NCBI GenBank assembly: GCA_021014945.1
Contig: MU266332.1
Span: 62,001 to 126,000 of the forward strand
Direction: 5' to 3'
From: Leucogyrophana mollusca
Taxonomy: Eukaryota > Basidiomycota > Agaricomycetes > Boletales
Length of the DNA: 64,000 nt
Shown: positions 10,235 to 20,820 of the stretch, one piece after another
Position numbering within the stretch: position 1 is the stretch's first letter
Layout: each line of letters starts with the position of its first letter
Notes under the pieces: generated by a model
Databases searched by the model: none
What the model saw: the letters and a program-made list of their open reading frames with translations, nothing else
Told to the model about the DNA's origin: nothing
Made by a program: the position numbers and the translations under genes

Positions 10235-12698
10235 TTAGTCATCTCTGTTCTTAGCCCGCTGGCCCCCACCCATCAGTCCCTCTCGCTCATCTTCGGCTCC
10301 ATCTTGGTGGTCAGAAGATGCTCCCCGTTCGCCCCTGCGTTTTTTGGTAGGCGAATCTGCTTCATCATCACTGCCGGCATCCTCATCCCCTATCTCGAAA
10401 ACAACGTGGTCTTCTGCAACTGCTTCAGGCTCTCGTCGACTGTTTACCAACGTGATCTCGTCGTCTTCTCGCGCCGCGGATCGACTCTGTAGGGCTTCAA
10501 GATCATAATCCTCGGCGTCCTCGTCTTCCTGTGCAATCTCATCTGACATGGCTAGCGTAGATATCATGGAGAAATAAGAATGTTGAACGAGAACAAAGAA
10601 AACAAGAAACTTATCTGCGGTTATTTTCGGAAGGACGCCATAGATAGGCGATGGACCAGAAGGACACAAAGTACAAGATAGCAAGGTAGCCGTCGAGTAA
10701 CCACCACCGAATTTTCCACGACTTTGCGGCATAATCTAAACATTCCATGAAGACCGATCCCAGGGGCCTATGACAACAGAGTGAACATACCTTCGGCTAA
10801 TCGATCTGAGAATGAGAACGACGACACGACAAAGAAGATGGCGATCACAACAACAGTTGCAAGCAGAATGTAGTAAAGGCGCTTAAACATTCCCAGTTTG
10901 TAGCGCTGCTTGCGAACCATTAACTGTGTCATAGTCGCTAGTAAAAAGACAGAGGTCAGCGGAAGTTGCCCGAGCTATTTAATGTAAAAGAACAGACCGT
11001 TCAAGGAGTAGAGAATCCACATAAGGAATCCACTCAGAGTGAACGCTAGTGGAATGACGAACATCAACAGAATGAGGGCCGAGGTTGACTCGAGCTCAAG
11101 CTCAACGATGCCCACAGCGTATAGAACTACAGCATATCAGTTGCATAAACGCAGAAGGACGAAAGTCTTCTCAGATATACCTCCAAAGATGAAATGAGCA
11201 CCAGCGAGGATTTGACATTTGAGCATGGTCCTGCCTAGGGACTCTCGTACAACGCTAAGTCCCAGCGCAACCACGAGGAGCATGAAGAAAGACAGCGCAT
11301 TTCTGCCAGCATCCAGTATCGCAACTGAGAATCCGTTCAGAACACGGAGGCGAGAGAGGTTGTCAGTCACTAACCAACGAAGAGGAAGACCGTTGCTGCA
11401 GTGTTCTTTCCGTGGGCGTTAAGATATCGGTAGTACACTACACCAATTTGGCCTGAGTTTCTGCTCGAAAAGAGTCGCAAGCAGTTGACCCACCCCAATT
11501 AGCGACCATTTCAATGACCAAGAATCCAACCAAGCTAGACAGATAATACTATATTCTCGGCAATCAACAACACACGTGCATAGCCGATGAAATTTGCTCA
11601 CTTGGATGGGAAGCAGTTCATTGACATGCTTGTAACAAAGCCAAGCCCATATAGCACCGATAGCAGTATACGCAAAGAACATGAAAAGATAGAACTGCGG
11701 ATTTGGTTATCAAGCACAGCTCTTGAAAGCCACCCAGGGTTAGGGCAGAACTTACATTGACTTTGGGATAGTCAGTGGCAGGGAGTTTACCCTGGAAGGT
11801 ATTTTGGAAAAGAACGACACCGTTATACGTTGGATGATACGGAACATCTGTAGGGGCTTGGCGGGCAGTGGGAGACAAAACTGTGACCGGAACAATGGCT
11901 AAATTCGAGGGGTGAGCGCTTGATATGGCAGCCGACAATGGTGGATGACTAGCCTACGCAATAGTAGCCTGTGGACCTAACCTGGTATTGTATGGGGTCG
12001 GCATAGGCAAGGACACCGTTTGGACTCGGGTTGAGTGCAGGCGACGAACCGCTTGCTTGTCGGGCGACTTTGTGGACTTCTACCGGAATGGAGGCTCCCC
12101 GAGAACGCCACGGAGTCGTGTTGTTACCGGGTGGGGGAGTGGGGTTACCTAGCGGGTTATTCCACAGCCCCGCGGAATCGCCTCCGCCGGATCTGAGAGC
12201 AACTCTTGCGGACCAGAAGCTTGTCTGCTCGATGGTTTGTCCGGGAGAAAGATCGATGATAAATTTACCGAGTTCTGAGGAGGCACAAAGACCTCCTTTT
12301 ACGGCGTCAGAGGTGCACACGTATGTCAACTGCTGAGGAAGCGGCTTCGCTGAGAACTGCTGCGCGGGTATAAGCGACTTACTCACGGGCATGGAATCGT
12401 CGGTGGGTGAAGATACATTGCCCAGGTATCGCATATCTTTCCACTCGTAAATGACCATCGCTACCTGGCCCTGGGATGTGCTAGCGTCAAAGGTCACTAG
12501 TACACGTAGATGAGCATAGCATTATGACAATATAAACATATTGCACGCACCATTGATAAAAGTGGAGGGTCCTCCCCACATTCCCGAGCATGTCTGGCGA
12601 GAGTAATCCGAATCTGCAAAGGGGACTTCATAGCCAGCTACAAATGAGATCCCCCAGAGCAACCAGAGCACCCCGACGGTGTTGCTGAAATATTGCAT
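10235..12698 (-). CDS. PTM1: PTM1/GPR107-type seven-transmembrane protein (lung 7-TM receptor family)
   Basis: Secretory-pathway membrane protein; relatives sit in the Golgi/endosome system. Eleven exons (5' to 3'): 12698..12551, 12496..11977, 11918..11756, 11694..11602, 11548..11494, 11437..11375, 11324..11181, 11126..10998, 10937..10791, 10735..10615, 10556..10235; 634 residues, all phases consistent. Residues 1-22 look like a signal peptide ending in VAG. A luminal domain runs to about residue 277, then seven hydrophobic helices (AILDAGRNALSFFMLLVV, LMWILYSLN, YYILLATVVVIAIFFVV). The family-typical WRPSENNRRLAMSDE follows, then an acidic, Arg-rich tail. The last intron (10557..10614) has ATAAGT...AC ends instead of GT-AG. 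Convergent with RPB2 (98 bp apart) and divergent from SNX4. Confidence 0.88.
10557..10614 (-). other. Apparent AT-AC intron in the PTM1-type gene
   Basis: Between the last two coding exons the only junction that keeps the frame and gives the expected NNRRLAMSDE is an intron starting ATAAGT and ending ATCTAC (58 nt). No GT donor lies between WRPSENN and the in-frame stop TAA that directly follows. The donor resembles a U2-type site with G1 changed to A, not the U12 donor ATATCC. A sequencing error at that base is the main alternative. Confidence 0.6.
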
Positions 12699-12900
12699 CC
12701 AGAAAGCGTTTATTTGGGTTTGTTGTCCAACAGCCTCTACTCCTTATGTCACGTGGTCACACACGTCACACTCCTTAAACAGCCCTGTGACTGCGCGCAC
12801 TCTACCACTGGCCAGCAATACAAGAACGTACGCTCATTCTTCACCTTAACCTGGTTCCTACCGGCGCAGCACCCGTAGCTCTGTGGACAGAACTACAATA

Positions 12901-14749
12901 ATGCTCGGCGACGACGAAGATGTCTTCGATTCTGTGACTTGGGAATCACCCTCTGCACCCTATGATGTCGATAACACCGTACAGCCGTCTGGTCCAGGTT
13001 TTAAACAGAGCACAGCCGGAACAGACGACGCACAAGGGCCTCATGATCCCAAATGGGAGGGATATCTTATCACTACCGTAAAGGACCCTGTGAAGGAGCT
13101 GGCTGAGACAAAGGATGCCTATGTCTCCTACCTCGTTCTCGCAAAGGTCACCCTCTTGCGCAGTGTTATCTTTGCCTCCTCGGCTCACGTAGCCTCTGAC
13201 ATAGACAAACCTGCCGATATTCTCAACTCCAAACCCCTCAGCACGCCGCCGGTTTCAAGACTTTGTCTTTCTGCGGGACCATCTGGTAAAGGATTTCCCG
13301 GCGTGTGTCGTGCCTGCGTTGCCCGACAAACATCGGTTAGGTTTGTTAAATCGTTTGTGTACCTCTAAACATACTCATACTCTTACTATGGGTTAGAGTA
13401 TCTCACCGGTGACAGATTCAGCCCAGAGTTCATGGAGCGCCGAAGGCTTGAGTATGCTGCTTTCAACCCATTCTTACGTCCGGAGCTCATGAATGCCCAG
13501 TCTCCACCGGTTTCTCGAGCGGATATCACGGCATCCAACACTTCAGCGGAGTACTCTCGTACGGGCTTTTTTCGAGTCAACTGAATGGGTGAGTAGAGGT
13601 ATTCATTCTGTCGACAGCCGAATAAATTCTGCCCCGTGTTTCTCTTAGCATGTGCACATGCACCAGCACCTCGCACATCCACCCGGCCCTGAACCCACGC
13701 CAGGTATAATTGACAATATCTCAGATACACTCTTGAACGCGTTCGCTCGTGTCCGCAAACCGGATGAGCGCTTCCTCGACATGCGGGAGGGTGTCGATAA
13801 ATTTGAGGACGGCCTCGTTCTCTGCGAGCGGCTTTGGAACCGGGTCCGCGGACGCACCAACGGTGAGATTCTTTCCGCTCCTTTCATTATTCATGTCGTT
13901 AGAATCTGAGGCTAAACGAGAGACGGTAACCCGGAATCCGGTGAAGATCTCACTGCGGACTACCATGATCTTGCTGTTGCCGTACAAGGACTTGGTTTCC
14001 TGGAGTCGGGAATCACAGATCCGTTAAACCACTTTTCAAACACGTTATTGGAGTTCTCGGCATTGATGCGCCATAAGGTCTGTGAACAAGCCTCCAGGCG
14101 TCATCAGTCTGCTGACAAGTTTGGTGCTTGTAGACTCAAACAACCACCGACCCATTCCTAGTCCACCTCCATTCCCTCTTGACCTATTCGCACGCGAACC
14201 GCGCTGTGCTCAAGCTACGTGACCAGAAGCAGCTAGATTTTGAAGAGTTGTCCGACTACCTATCTGGTGTCACAATAGAAAGAGATAGACTGTCAGCCAT
14301 AATCAGTGGACACGCTGGTAGCACAGGTCTAGGTCTTTCCGCTTACCTTAAAGATAAAGTGGATGCCATTCGTGGCGCGGATGATGACCGGAGTAGAGTG
14401 GAGAAAATGCGGAAGTTGGACATCAAGATCAAGGAGGTGTGTTCGAGTTGCTGTCTCAAGTGATCCAGACTCAGTGTTTCATAGCTGCAAGACGCAGTTA
14501 CCACGGCCCATGAAACTTCGGACGCGTTCAGCGATGAAACATTGCGAGAGCAGACAGTCTTCCAATACACGAAGGAAGCTGAGATGAAGGAGATGCTCGG
14601 AAACCTTGCTGATGGCGAGATCGAGTTCTACCAATCAGTACGTGTTTGTCCATCCTGCTGATCCTTCCCTCATCAACCTGTCTTCTCAGGCTATGGAGGA
14701 GTGGGAGCGGATTATACCTATCATTCAGCGTATACGAGTGGACGTTTAG
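12901..14749 (+). CDS. SNX4: Sorting nexin Snx4/Atg24 (PX-BAR protein)
   Basis: Endosomal sorting nexin used in membrane recycling and selective autophagy. Exons 12901..13146, 13205..13340, 13397..13451, 13501..13588, 13649..13862, 13923..14077, 14134..14436, 14485..14637, 14690..14749 give 469 residues. The PX domain covers about residues 50-170: WEGYLITTVKDP, RRRFQDFVFLRDHL (phosphoinositide-binding Arg) and LPDKHRLEYLTGDRFS (second basic contact). It continues into ERISRHPTLQRSTLVRAFFE, typical of Snx4. A helical BAR domain fills the rest and ends IIQRIRVDV at the stop. Start: ATG at 12901 (MLGDDEDVFDSVTW); upstream in-frame starts are non-ATG. Divergent from the PTM1-type gene (202 bp). 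Every junction keeps phase. Confidence 0.93.
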
Positions 14750-14909
14750 CACTCTTACCACCAATTTAATCTCCTCGTTTTCACCGTTTTCGCACAAACC
14801 TTCATTGTACTACTACACTACGGCGTACTCCATTTTGATGGATTTCAATTGAGAATTTATCACATCTGATGCGTCCACGGCTTCATCGCTGCCAGTACGC
14901 AACGCCTGC

Positions 14910-15969
14910 TCAGACGGCTCTTTCCTTGCCTTTCCCTTTAGGATCGAGTTCTCCATCTAGGTCCTTCATCTTCTGGAGTTTCTCTTCCGATTCTTGAACC
15001 GCCAACGAGAGCTGGGCGGATAGTCAGCCTTGGAACGACCCAGGCCTAAAAAATTCAACTCACACTGATAATGCCTGTATCAACTGCACGGACTAGATGA
15101 AGTTGGGCATCATCTGAAGCACCTGAAGTAGTATGTTGACGGTCCGCGGGTATCCACGGGGGTGGATCCTGGGAGAATGATTGGGGAGACATCTACGTGG
15201 TCGGGATTGGACTTGCCTTGTCCCTTGTCGTTGTTGGGGCTACGTCATCCTTTAGTTCCAGCACTATGGCGAACGAGGCATCGTCTGCCAAGGCAGTAAG
15301 TCCCCCGTTCCAAGTAAACGCAGTGCAACGAACCGTGTAGCTCAAGTAGCCCCAGTTGTGACTCAATCATGTTCAATTTGACGAGGAACGACCGAAAGTA
15401 TTGACTCAGTGTGATCGAAGACATAGCATCTTGGACGCTTCAAGAGACTCGTCTTCGATCAAAAGCTCGGTGGCAGGCAAGCTTACCTTGTATCCTTGTT
15501 GTAGGACTCTATTTCGATCATATTTCTCATTGAAAAGATGAACCGCTCAAGAGCAACTTGATCCTTGTCCTTGATAACCACGACAACTTTGTTAACGTTT
15601 CCCTGGACAGTGGTCAGCTTATATGTGCGGCTGTCTGAGGATAACCTGCCTGAACAAGCTCCTCGCCAACGGCCTTGACGGCACCCGAGATGTATTCATT
15701 CAAAGCTGGGTGTCGAGATTGGAATACAGGTGTGTCGTATTTCTTTCTACGGATGAAGAGATCCGCCGGGTATATCTGCCGTACGTACAGTATGGAATGA
15801 ATCGCAACTTCGACTACGTGTCGTGGTATCAATTCGGCAACATGTGGTGGGACTTGTGGACGCACTGAACTCCGTGATCCCCTTCACCGTTTCTGCGTGT
15901 CGTCAGGGGGCAAAGACGGGATAAAGTGAAATGCTTACGATTGAAGGTGAGCGATGCGTTGGACGTCAT
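14910..15969 (-). CDS. REV7: HORMA-domain protein Rev7/MAD2B (DNA polymerase zeta subunit)
   Basis: Adaptor subunit of translesion DNA polymerase zeta; HORMA proteins grip a partner peptide with a mobile safety belt. Exons 15969..15939, 15892..15866, 15813..15650, 15602..15487, 15437..15334, 15284..15217, 15168..15064, 15011..14910 give 238 residues. Read across: MTSNASLTFNQTVKGI, EFIEVAIHSILYVRQIYP, FIRRKKYDTPVFQSRHP, then KVVVVIKDKDQVALERFIFS and NMIEIESYN, standard Rev7 blocks. A PPPWIPA motif and a Lys-rich helical tail follow. Exon 2 has 27 nt. Two introns (15603..15649 and 15169..15216) begin with GC in the contexts CAG|GCAGGT and AAG|GCAAGT. Convergent with SNX4. Confidence 0.9.
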
Positions 15970-16454
15970 AAGACGCGTCAGATGTCACTCGACCAGGCCG
16001 GGTAAGTAGTGTAAGTCTGGTAGTTTCCTCAAGATTGATCTTTTCGATAAGCCGTTCTGAAACTACGTCAGTCGCAGAATCGTGTGCACAGTATATAAAT
16101 GAGCAAAGTTATTTGCGTAGCTGATGGGAGTAGCAGACGAAGCCGGGAAGGAGCAATTAGGTGCCACAAGCGCGACGCGTCTGATGCGCCAAACGGTAAC
16201 ACTGCTTTTCTTTTTTACGCACTTTGCCTCATGTTCATCATGCTGAGGCCCGCTTTCCCAATAGATGTCTTTCAACCCAGGATCCTGAGTAGGTCGTCTG
16301 GCCTAGGTCTGCAGTTTTTCCGTTGTCGCGTCGAACAACATTCATAATCTAAACTTCGAGTTGCTCTGGAACTCGGTGTGCTGAATAGCGTGTAAGTACT
16401 ACTTAATCCTCAAGGCATCCCGAACTCAACTTGAAAATTTCTTGTCAGCTGCTC
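15970..16454. other. Intergenic, 485 bp
   Basis: Between REV7 and the first F-box gene, which point away from each other, so it holds both promoters. The last part appears to be a 5'UTR intron: GTAAGT at about 16392 and cag just before the F-box start. Nothing else recognised. Confidence 0.45.
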
Positions 16455-17978
16455 ATGTATTTTGAACAATTCGAGAGTTTATCAGTTGCTTCGCAGTCTT
16501 GGCAGGCTCGTCCCGATGCCATTGACGGTGCTGGACTGCCGGCAAACCCATATGCGTCCATCAATGCACTGCCAGTCGAACTGCTTCTCGCCATCCTCGA
16601 GCCCTTGTGCCTCGAATGGCAAGCCGCCACCTACACACGTCCTACAAGATTTCATGAGGACATGCTAGTTTCACCCACTTCCCCCCTCTCCCTCGCCTCC
16701 GTGTGTTGTTGGTGGATGCAGGTATTGCTGGGCCTCCCGACGATATGGACCCGTATCATCATCCAAGTCGATTCGCAGCCCACACCACTCTCCCTCATCA
16801 AATTCTTCCTTGCGGCGTCGCGCAACCTTCCTTTGAGTGTCGTCATCACCAGAAGAGGAGGCACTTTCTCAGAGATCGACCCGTACGAGGCAACGCGCGT
16901 GGCTTCGGCTATGAGACTTATTCGCCACTGTATCTGGCGATGTGTATCCCTTCACGTCCATGTCATCCAGCGCTCCTCGCTCCCCAAACTCGGCTGCGGT
17001 CGCCTTGTGAAGGCCCCTCAACTCAGAGACCTCAAGTTGGATTGTAGAACAGACGATGAGCAGGACTCTGGCCGTCCCTCTACTACTGCGATTGCTAGGC
17101 GCAGGTTTCGGTCTCCGAAACTCGACACTCTCGATATTGTGGTTGGGGATTTTTTGGAAGCTGGCATCCGTGGTACCGGTTGGTTCTGCGGAGTGACAGA
17201 GCTGAGCCTCGCTCATTATTGCCCGCCAGCGGACTACTACGTCACCGGAGAAGCTTTGTCGCTTTACCATCTGCTAGAGACCTTGCAACCATGTGCCTCC
17301 CACTTGTCGTCCCTCGTGTTGACACATTTGGAGTGCAGGATCGGACCCGGAGAGCCGCGGCTCAGCTTTCCGTCCTTGAAGCGAGTGACTCTCAAAAATA
17401 TCACCAGTGAAGCAATCCACCACTTCTTCCGAGTGGTGGAAGGCAGTATCACATGCACGACGCTGGCAGCATGCCCAATAAATGCGACCACTGTAAGCAT
17501 CACCAATGCACAATCACCTGTCACCTGCCTGGCGATGGAGAATTTCGAGGATAACAGGGACCTCGACCCCGCGGACTTCCTCGAACTTTGGACTGGGGAG
17601 ACATTGTTCTTCCGAAACTGTCCGTTCTTCACCGACGACCTGTTGGAGTATATGGACACGTCTTTCGATACTGCGCTCGGGCGCTCGTTTATCTGTCCCA
17701 ACCTGCAGCGTCTGGGCATCATCAGATGCACTGACTTTTCAATCAATGCCCTGAAGGCTCTGATCCTTGTTCGCAGGATGGCCGTCATTGCTTGGTATGG
17801 GGATGCAAAAACCGAGGCTCAGTACACGGGCGACATCGACCGGCCGACTTCAATCCGCAAACTGGAGTACATGGGCGGCGACGCTCCCCCGCTATCCGCA
17901 GAAGATAGACGATGGTTCCAAGAACACGTGCCAGAATTCGGGTGGGGAACAGAACTAGTTGACATAGCTGAGTTCTAG
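16455..17978 (+). CDS. F-box-like protein, tandem copy 1
   Basis: Single coding exon of 507 residues from ATG at 16455 (MYFEQFESL); the open frame begins earlier with a TTG only, and an acceptor lies just upstream. An F-box-like stretch is seen near residues 40-100: INALPVELLLAILEPL, then a variable loop, then SPLSLASVCCWWMQVLLGLP and IW. This is the form common in agaricomycetes, where such proteins are thought to offer substrates to an SCF ubiquitin ligase. The rest is a leucine-rich, weakly repeated region (LSLAHY, SLVLTHLEC, FPSLKRVTLKN) and ends in EFGWGTELVDIAEF. It is paralogous along its whole length to the next gene. Substrate unknown. Confidence 0.75.
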   Translation: MYFEQFESLSVASQSWQARPDAIDGAGLPANPYASINALPVELLLAILEPLCLEWQAATYTRPTRFHEDMLVSPTSPLSLASVCCWWMQVLLGLPTIWTRIIIQVDSQPTPLSLIKFFLAASRNLPLSVVITRRGGTFSEIDPYEATRVASAMRLIRHCIWRCVSLHVHVIQRSSLPKLGCGRLVKAPQLRDLKLDCRTDDEQDSGRPSTTAIARRRFRSPKLDTLDIVVGDFLEAGIRGTGWFCGVTELSLAHYCPPADYYVTGEALSLYHLLETLQPCASHLSSLVLTHLECRIGPGEPRLSFPSLKRVTLKNITSEAIHHFFRVVEGSITCTTLAACPINATTVSITNAQSPVTCLAMENFEDNRDLDPADFLELWTGETLFFRNCPFFTDDLLEYMDTSFDTALGRSFICPNLQRLGIIRCTDFSINALKALILVRRMAVIAWYGDAKTEAQYTGDIDRPTSIRKLEYMGGDAPPLSAEDRRWFQEHVPEFGWGTELVDIAEF

Positions 17979-18408
17979 TACAATATACAGGCCATACTTT
18001 ACTCTGCTCGTTCCAAGTTCACTACATAGTTCCCAAGATCCCGGTGTTTTCTCGCTCTTCTCCACTTATTGGAGCAATAATACAGGTGTTCAACTACCCA
18101 AGCCCAGGGGCACCCGAGCGGACGCGAGTTATCTATGGTCACGTGACACGTGACTCAAATCAAACGCGTGGCGCGCTGGCACCATTGGTGAAAAAAAAAA
18201 TCGTAATCGATACCATCAACTCAAGCATCTCTTGAGTCTGCCATCAAGTTACTAACATCGCCTATCCCTTTTACCCGCCTGCAAATCATCCTGCAGTCCC
18301 GAACAGACAGAAGCGGCCGCGGCATTCAATACAGCCGCACTGTGCAACCCAGTAAGCAGTCTATATCCCAGCCCTTGAGCCTCAAGCCAATGCAGTTTTT
18401 CTTTCTAG
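17979..18408. other. Intergenic, 430 bp, between tandem F-box genes
   Basis: Holds two CACGTG hexamers at 18140..18145 and 18147..18152, one base apart, and a poly-A run near 18190. A probable 5'UTR intron ends in tag at 18408, just before the next ATG, as in copy 1. Confidence 0.5.
18140..18152. promoter_or_regulatory. Two CACGTG E-box motifs in tandem
   Basis: Two palindromic CACGTG sites separated by one A, 257 bp before the start of F-box copy 2. Such sites bind bHLH factors in fungi (Cbf1, Pho4 and SREBP families). Function here is inference only. Confidence 0.4.
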
Positions 18409-19905
18409 ATGTCTTTACGCATAAACACCAACCTGACAGAAACTCAACCCGCGAGCCCAAATCGACCATCGACTGATCTTCACCCGGCAAAGGGTGAACA
18501 GTCAGCTCGACATGAAGCTTTCATTCAAACTCTTCCAGTCGAATTGCTGTTGAACATACTCGGGCTCTTGCACATCGAATGGCGGACCACTGCCAATTCA
18601 TCAATACCAGACGAGGATAAGTCGCTCTCCCCTATATCTCCCCGCATCCTCGCATCCGTGTGTTCCCGTTGGAGGGATATCATTCACTCTGTCCCGACAT
18701 TCTGGACCTGCGTGCCGATAATAGTCGATCGTCGCCAGACGCCCCTCTCTGTCATCCGCTTCTACTTCGAAGCTTCTCGCACTCTGCCTCTGAACGTCAC
18801 CATGACAAGGAGGAGCAGTTCGTTCATGGAAGAAGATTCGCAGGAGAAATCGCGGGTTGGCGCCGTGATGGATCTCTTGCGTCCTCATATGTCGCGGTGT
18901 GAATCTCTTCATATCGACGTCATCCGGCGTTCCTCGCTGCCCAAAATCCGCTGCGAAGACTTTGCGATAGCGAAGGAGCTAAAATTGAAGTGCAGAGAGG
19001 ATGATGAGATGGACAGACCTCCACCCAATGCTGCTACCCGCTGCGAATTTCAGCCATCGACCCTTGAGGTCCTCCACATGACATTTCGGGATTTCAAGGA
19101 CGCTTGTGAGCGCGGAGTTGACTGGTTCCGTGGAGTTACGGAGCTGAGTCTCGCCCACTACGCACCATTGACGCGCGAGTATCCCCGAGGTATTTTAACG
19201 CTCTACCGCCTCCTGGGCATCTTGCAGACAAGCACCCCTTGCCTCAGGTCTCTTGCGCTTGTGGACATGCACATGCCAATCGACATTGATGGGTATCGTG
19301 TGCAGGCCTTCCACTTCCCTTCACTGAAGAGGGTAACCCTTGAAAACGCGAGGGGTGATCTCATAGAGCATCTCCCCCGAGCCTTAAGCATCCCCATCCC
19401 CGTCTTAAAGCTAGTGCGATGCGTCGTGGATTTCGTTCATATCGACCCGTTGAACGCACGCTTGGTGCTGGAAGAGATTGGAGGTGAGGAGTACCTGGCG
19501 GCGTTTCTTGACAATTGGAAAGGCCAAACAATCTTCTTTCAAAATTGTCCCACATTTCATGACGAATTTCTGGGTTGGATGGCCCAGCCATTCGTTTCGG
19601 AAGCTGTGTGCCATTTTTCCTGCCCCAACCTGGAACGCCTGGGCGTCATGAAGAGCCCGAATTTCTCGGTCGATTGTCTGAAACGCGTCATCACTGCGCG
19701 ACGGGAGGCTGTCATCAAGTGGCACGGAGATGTGGATACCAAGCTTCAATTTGACGGCAACATAAAGCGGCCAACTTCAATTCGAAAACTGCAGTACATC
19801 GGCAATGACGCACCTCCACTGTCTGCAGGAGACGAGCAGTGGTTTCGGGACAATGTGGAGGAATTTGGGTGGGGAACAAATCAGGTCGATATTGATGACT
19901 TCTAG
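18409..19905 (+). CDS. F-box-like protein, tandem copy 2
   Basis: Single exon, 498 residues, ATG at 18409 directly after a tag acceptor. It has the same build as the preceding gene: F-box-like IQTLPVELLLNILGLLHIEW, then SPRILASVCSRWRDIIHSVP and FW, then Leu-rich segments with shared anchors (VIRRSSLPK, WFRGVTELSLAHY, FPSLKRVTLEN, RPTSIRKLQYIGNDAPPLSA) and the same ending FGWGTNQVDIDDF. Conserved anchors with diverged segments between them point to an old tandem duplication with both copies kept open. Role as a substrate adaptor is family-level inference. Confidence 0.78.
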   Translation: MSLRINTNLTETQPASPNRPSTDLHPAKGEQSARHEAFIQTLPVELLLNILGLLHIEWRTTANSSIPDEDKSLSPISPRILASVCSRWRDIIHSVPTFWTCVPIIVDRRQTPLSVIRFYFEASRTLPLNVTMTRRSSSFMEEDSQEKSRVGAVMDLLRPHMSRCESLHIDVIRRSSLPKIRCEDFAIAKELKLKCREDDEMDRPPPNAATRCEFQPSTLEVLHMTFRDFKDACERGVDWFRGVTELSLAHYAPLTREYPRGILTLYRLLGILQTSTPCLRSLALVDMHMPIDIDGYRVQAFHFPSLKRVTLENARGDLIEHLPRALSIPIPVLKLVRCVVDFVHIDPLNARLVLEEIGGEEYLAAFLDNWKGQTIFFQNCPTFHDEFLGWMAQPFVSEAVCHFSCPNLERLGVMKSPNFSVDCLKRVITARREAVIKWHGDVDTKLQFDGNIKRPTSIRKLQYIGNDAPPLSAGDEQWFRDNVEEFGWGTNQVDIDDF

Positions 19906-20820
19906 TCTGAAATGTCTGGGAGTTATTTTGAAGTCGGGACGTTCCCATGATGTTAATTTTATGAGCCTTGCACCAGTCCGTCGGGCTCGTTGTGTGTAGC
20001 TTGCGTGCGGCGCCCTTAGCAGCGAACCTGAGAACCTGAAGTGCCTGGAAGGTTGTGGATCACGCAAGGATCAGGACATTCTGGGAACATTCAGTCGTAA
20101 TTATCTCCAATGATCAGGCTGATCAGAAAGTACAATTGAATGGTGGTGCGAGATAGGCGCGTATCAAACAGGAAGTTTTTATGCGCGGCACAACTGTGGA
20201 CTTTACCTGACAGGAGCACGCAAAACCATTTCAAGGGTAGGAGCGGAAGAGAACTATTCTCGTCGGAGAAGCGAAGCAACGAGAATGCGGCAGTTCGATA
20301 ACTGAGTCGAGTCGAATATGTTCCAAACTTACGTTGTCCAGGCGGCATGCATCGGCATTCGATAGTGGGCGATAACGTCGAGACCAGGTTTCGCCAGATG
20401 TGCGAATATTGCGTCGCGTTGTCGCCGTATTACTTGCACCGTATTTGCTCCGAGGGCCGCAAGCCCGAAATTTTATTTTCCTGTAGTGGATTGTTAAGCG
20501 CAGGCCACCAGACGTTAAACAGAGAAACCATGGTAAGGCACGTTTGTGAACGTACATGCCAGCGAACACGGTCGTCAATAAGAAAGGCGTAAGAGCTGTT
20601 TCGGGAAATGTTTATCAGTCGACACGGTTTACGTGTGTTTGCCGGACTGTGATTGGCCCGTTGGAACTAACACCGAGATAATATGTTTTTGGCGGAGGTG
20701 GTCCTTTGCTTCTAACGTCGACCTGCGAGCCTCTTTTTTCTTTCTTTTTCTTGCTCTTTAAGTTAAGTCTCTGGGGAGGTCCTTAACCTTGTCCGCGCCT
20801 TGAGCGCGCTTGTCGTCGTC
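19906..20820. other. Intergenic, 915 bp; possible short spliced minus-strand transcript
   Basis: No recognised gene. On the minus strand a strong donor (AAC|GTAAGT) lies near 20330, and a 46-codon stop-free frame without ATG precedes it. A short ATG frame (MVSLFNVWWPALNNPLQ) starts near 20531. A CCAAT box on the minus strand (attgg at about 20652) suggests promoter activity towards this side. I could not join these into a sensible protein, so no CDS is called. Confidence 0.35.

Noticed and set aside
20231..20578. 115-codon minus-strand open frame before glycogenin
   Set aside because: Composition is unlike a protein, no family features, and it conflicts with a strong GTAAGT donor inside it.
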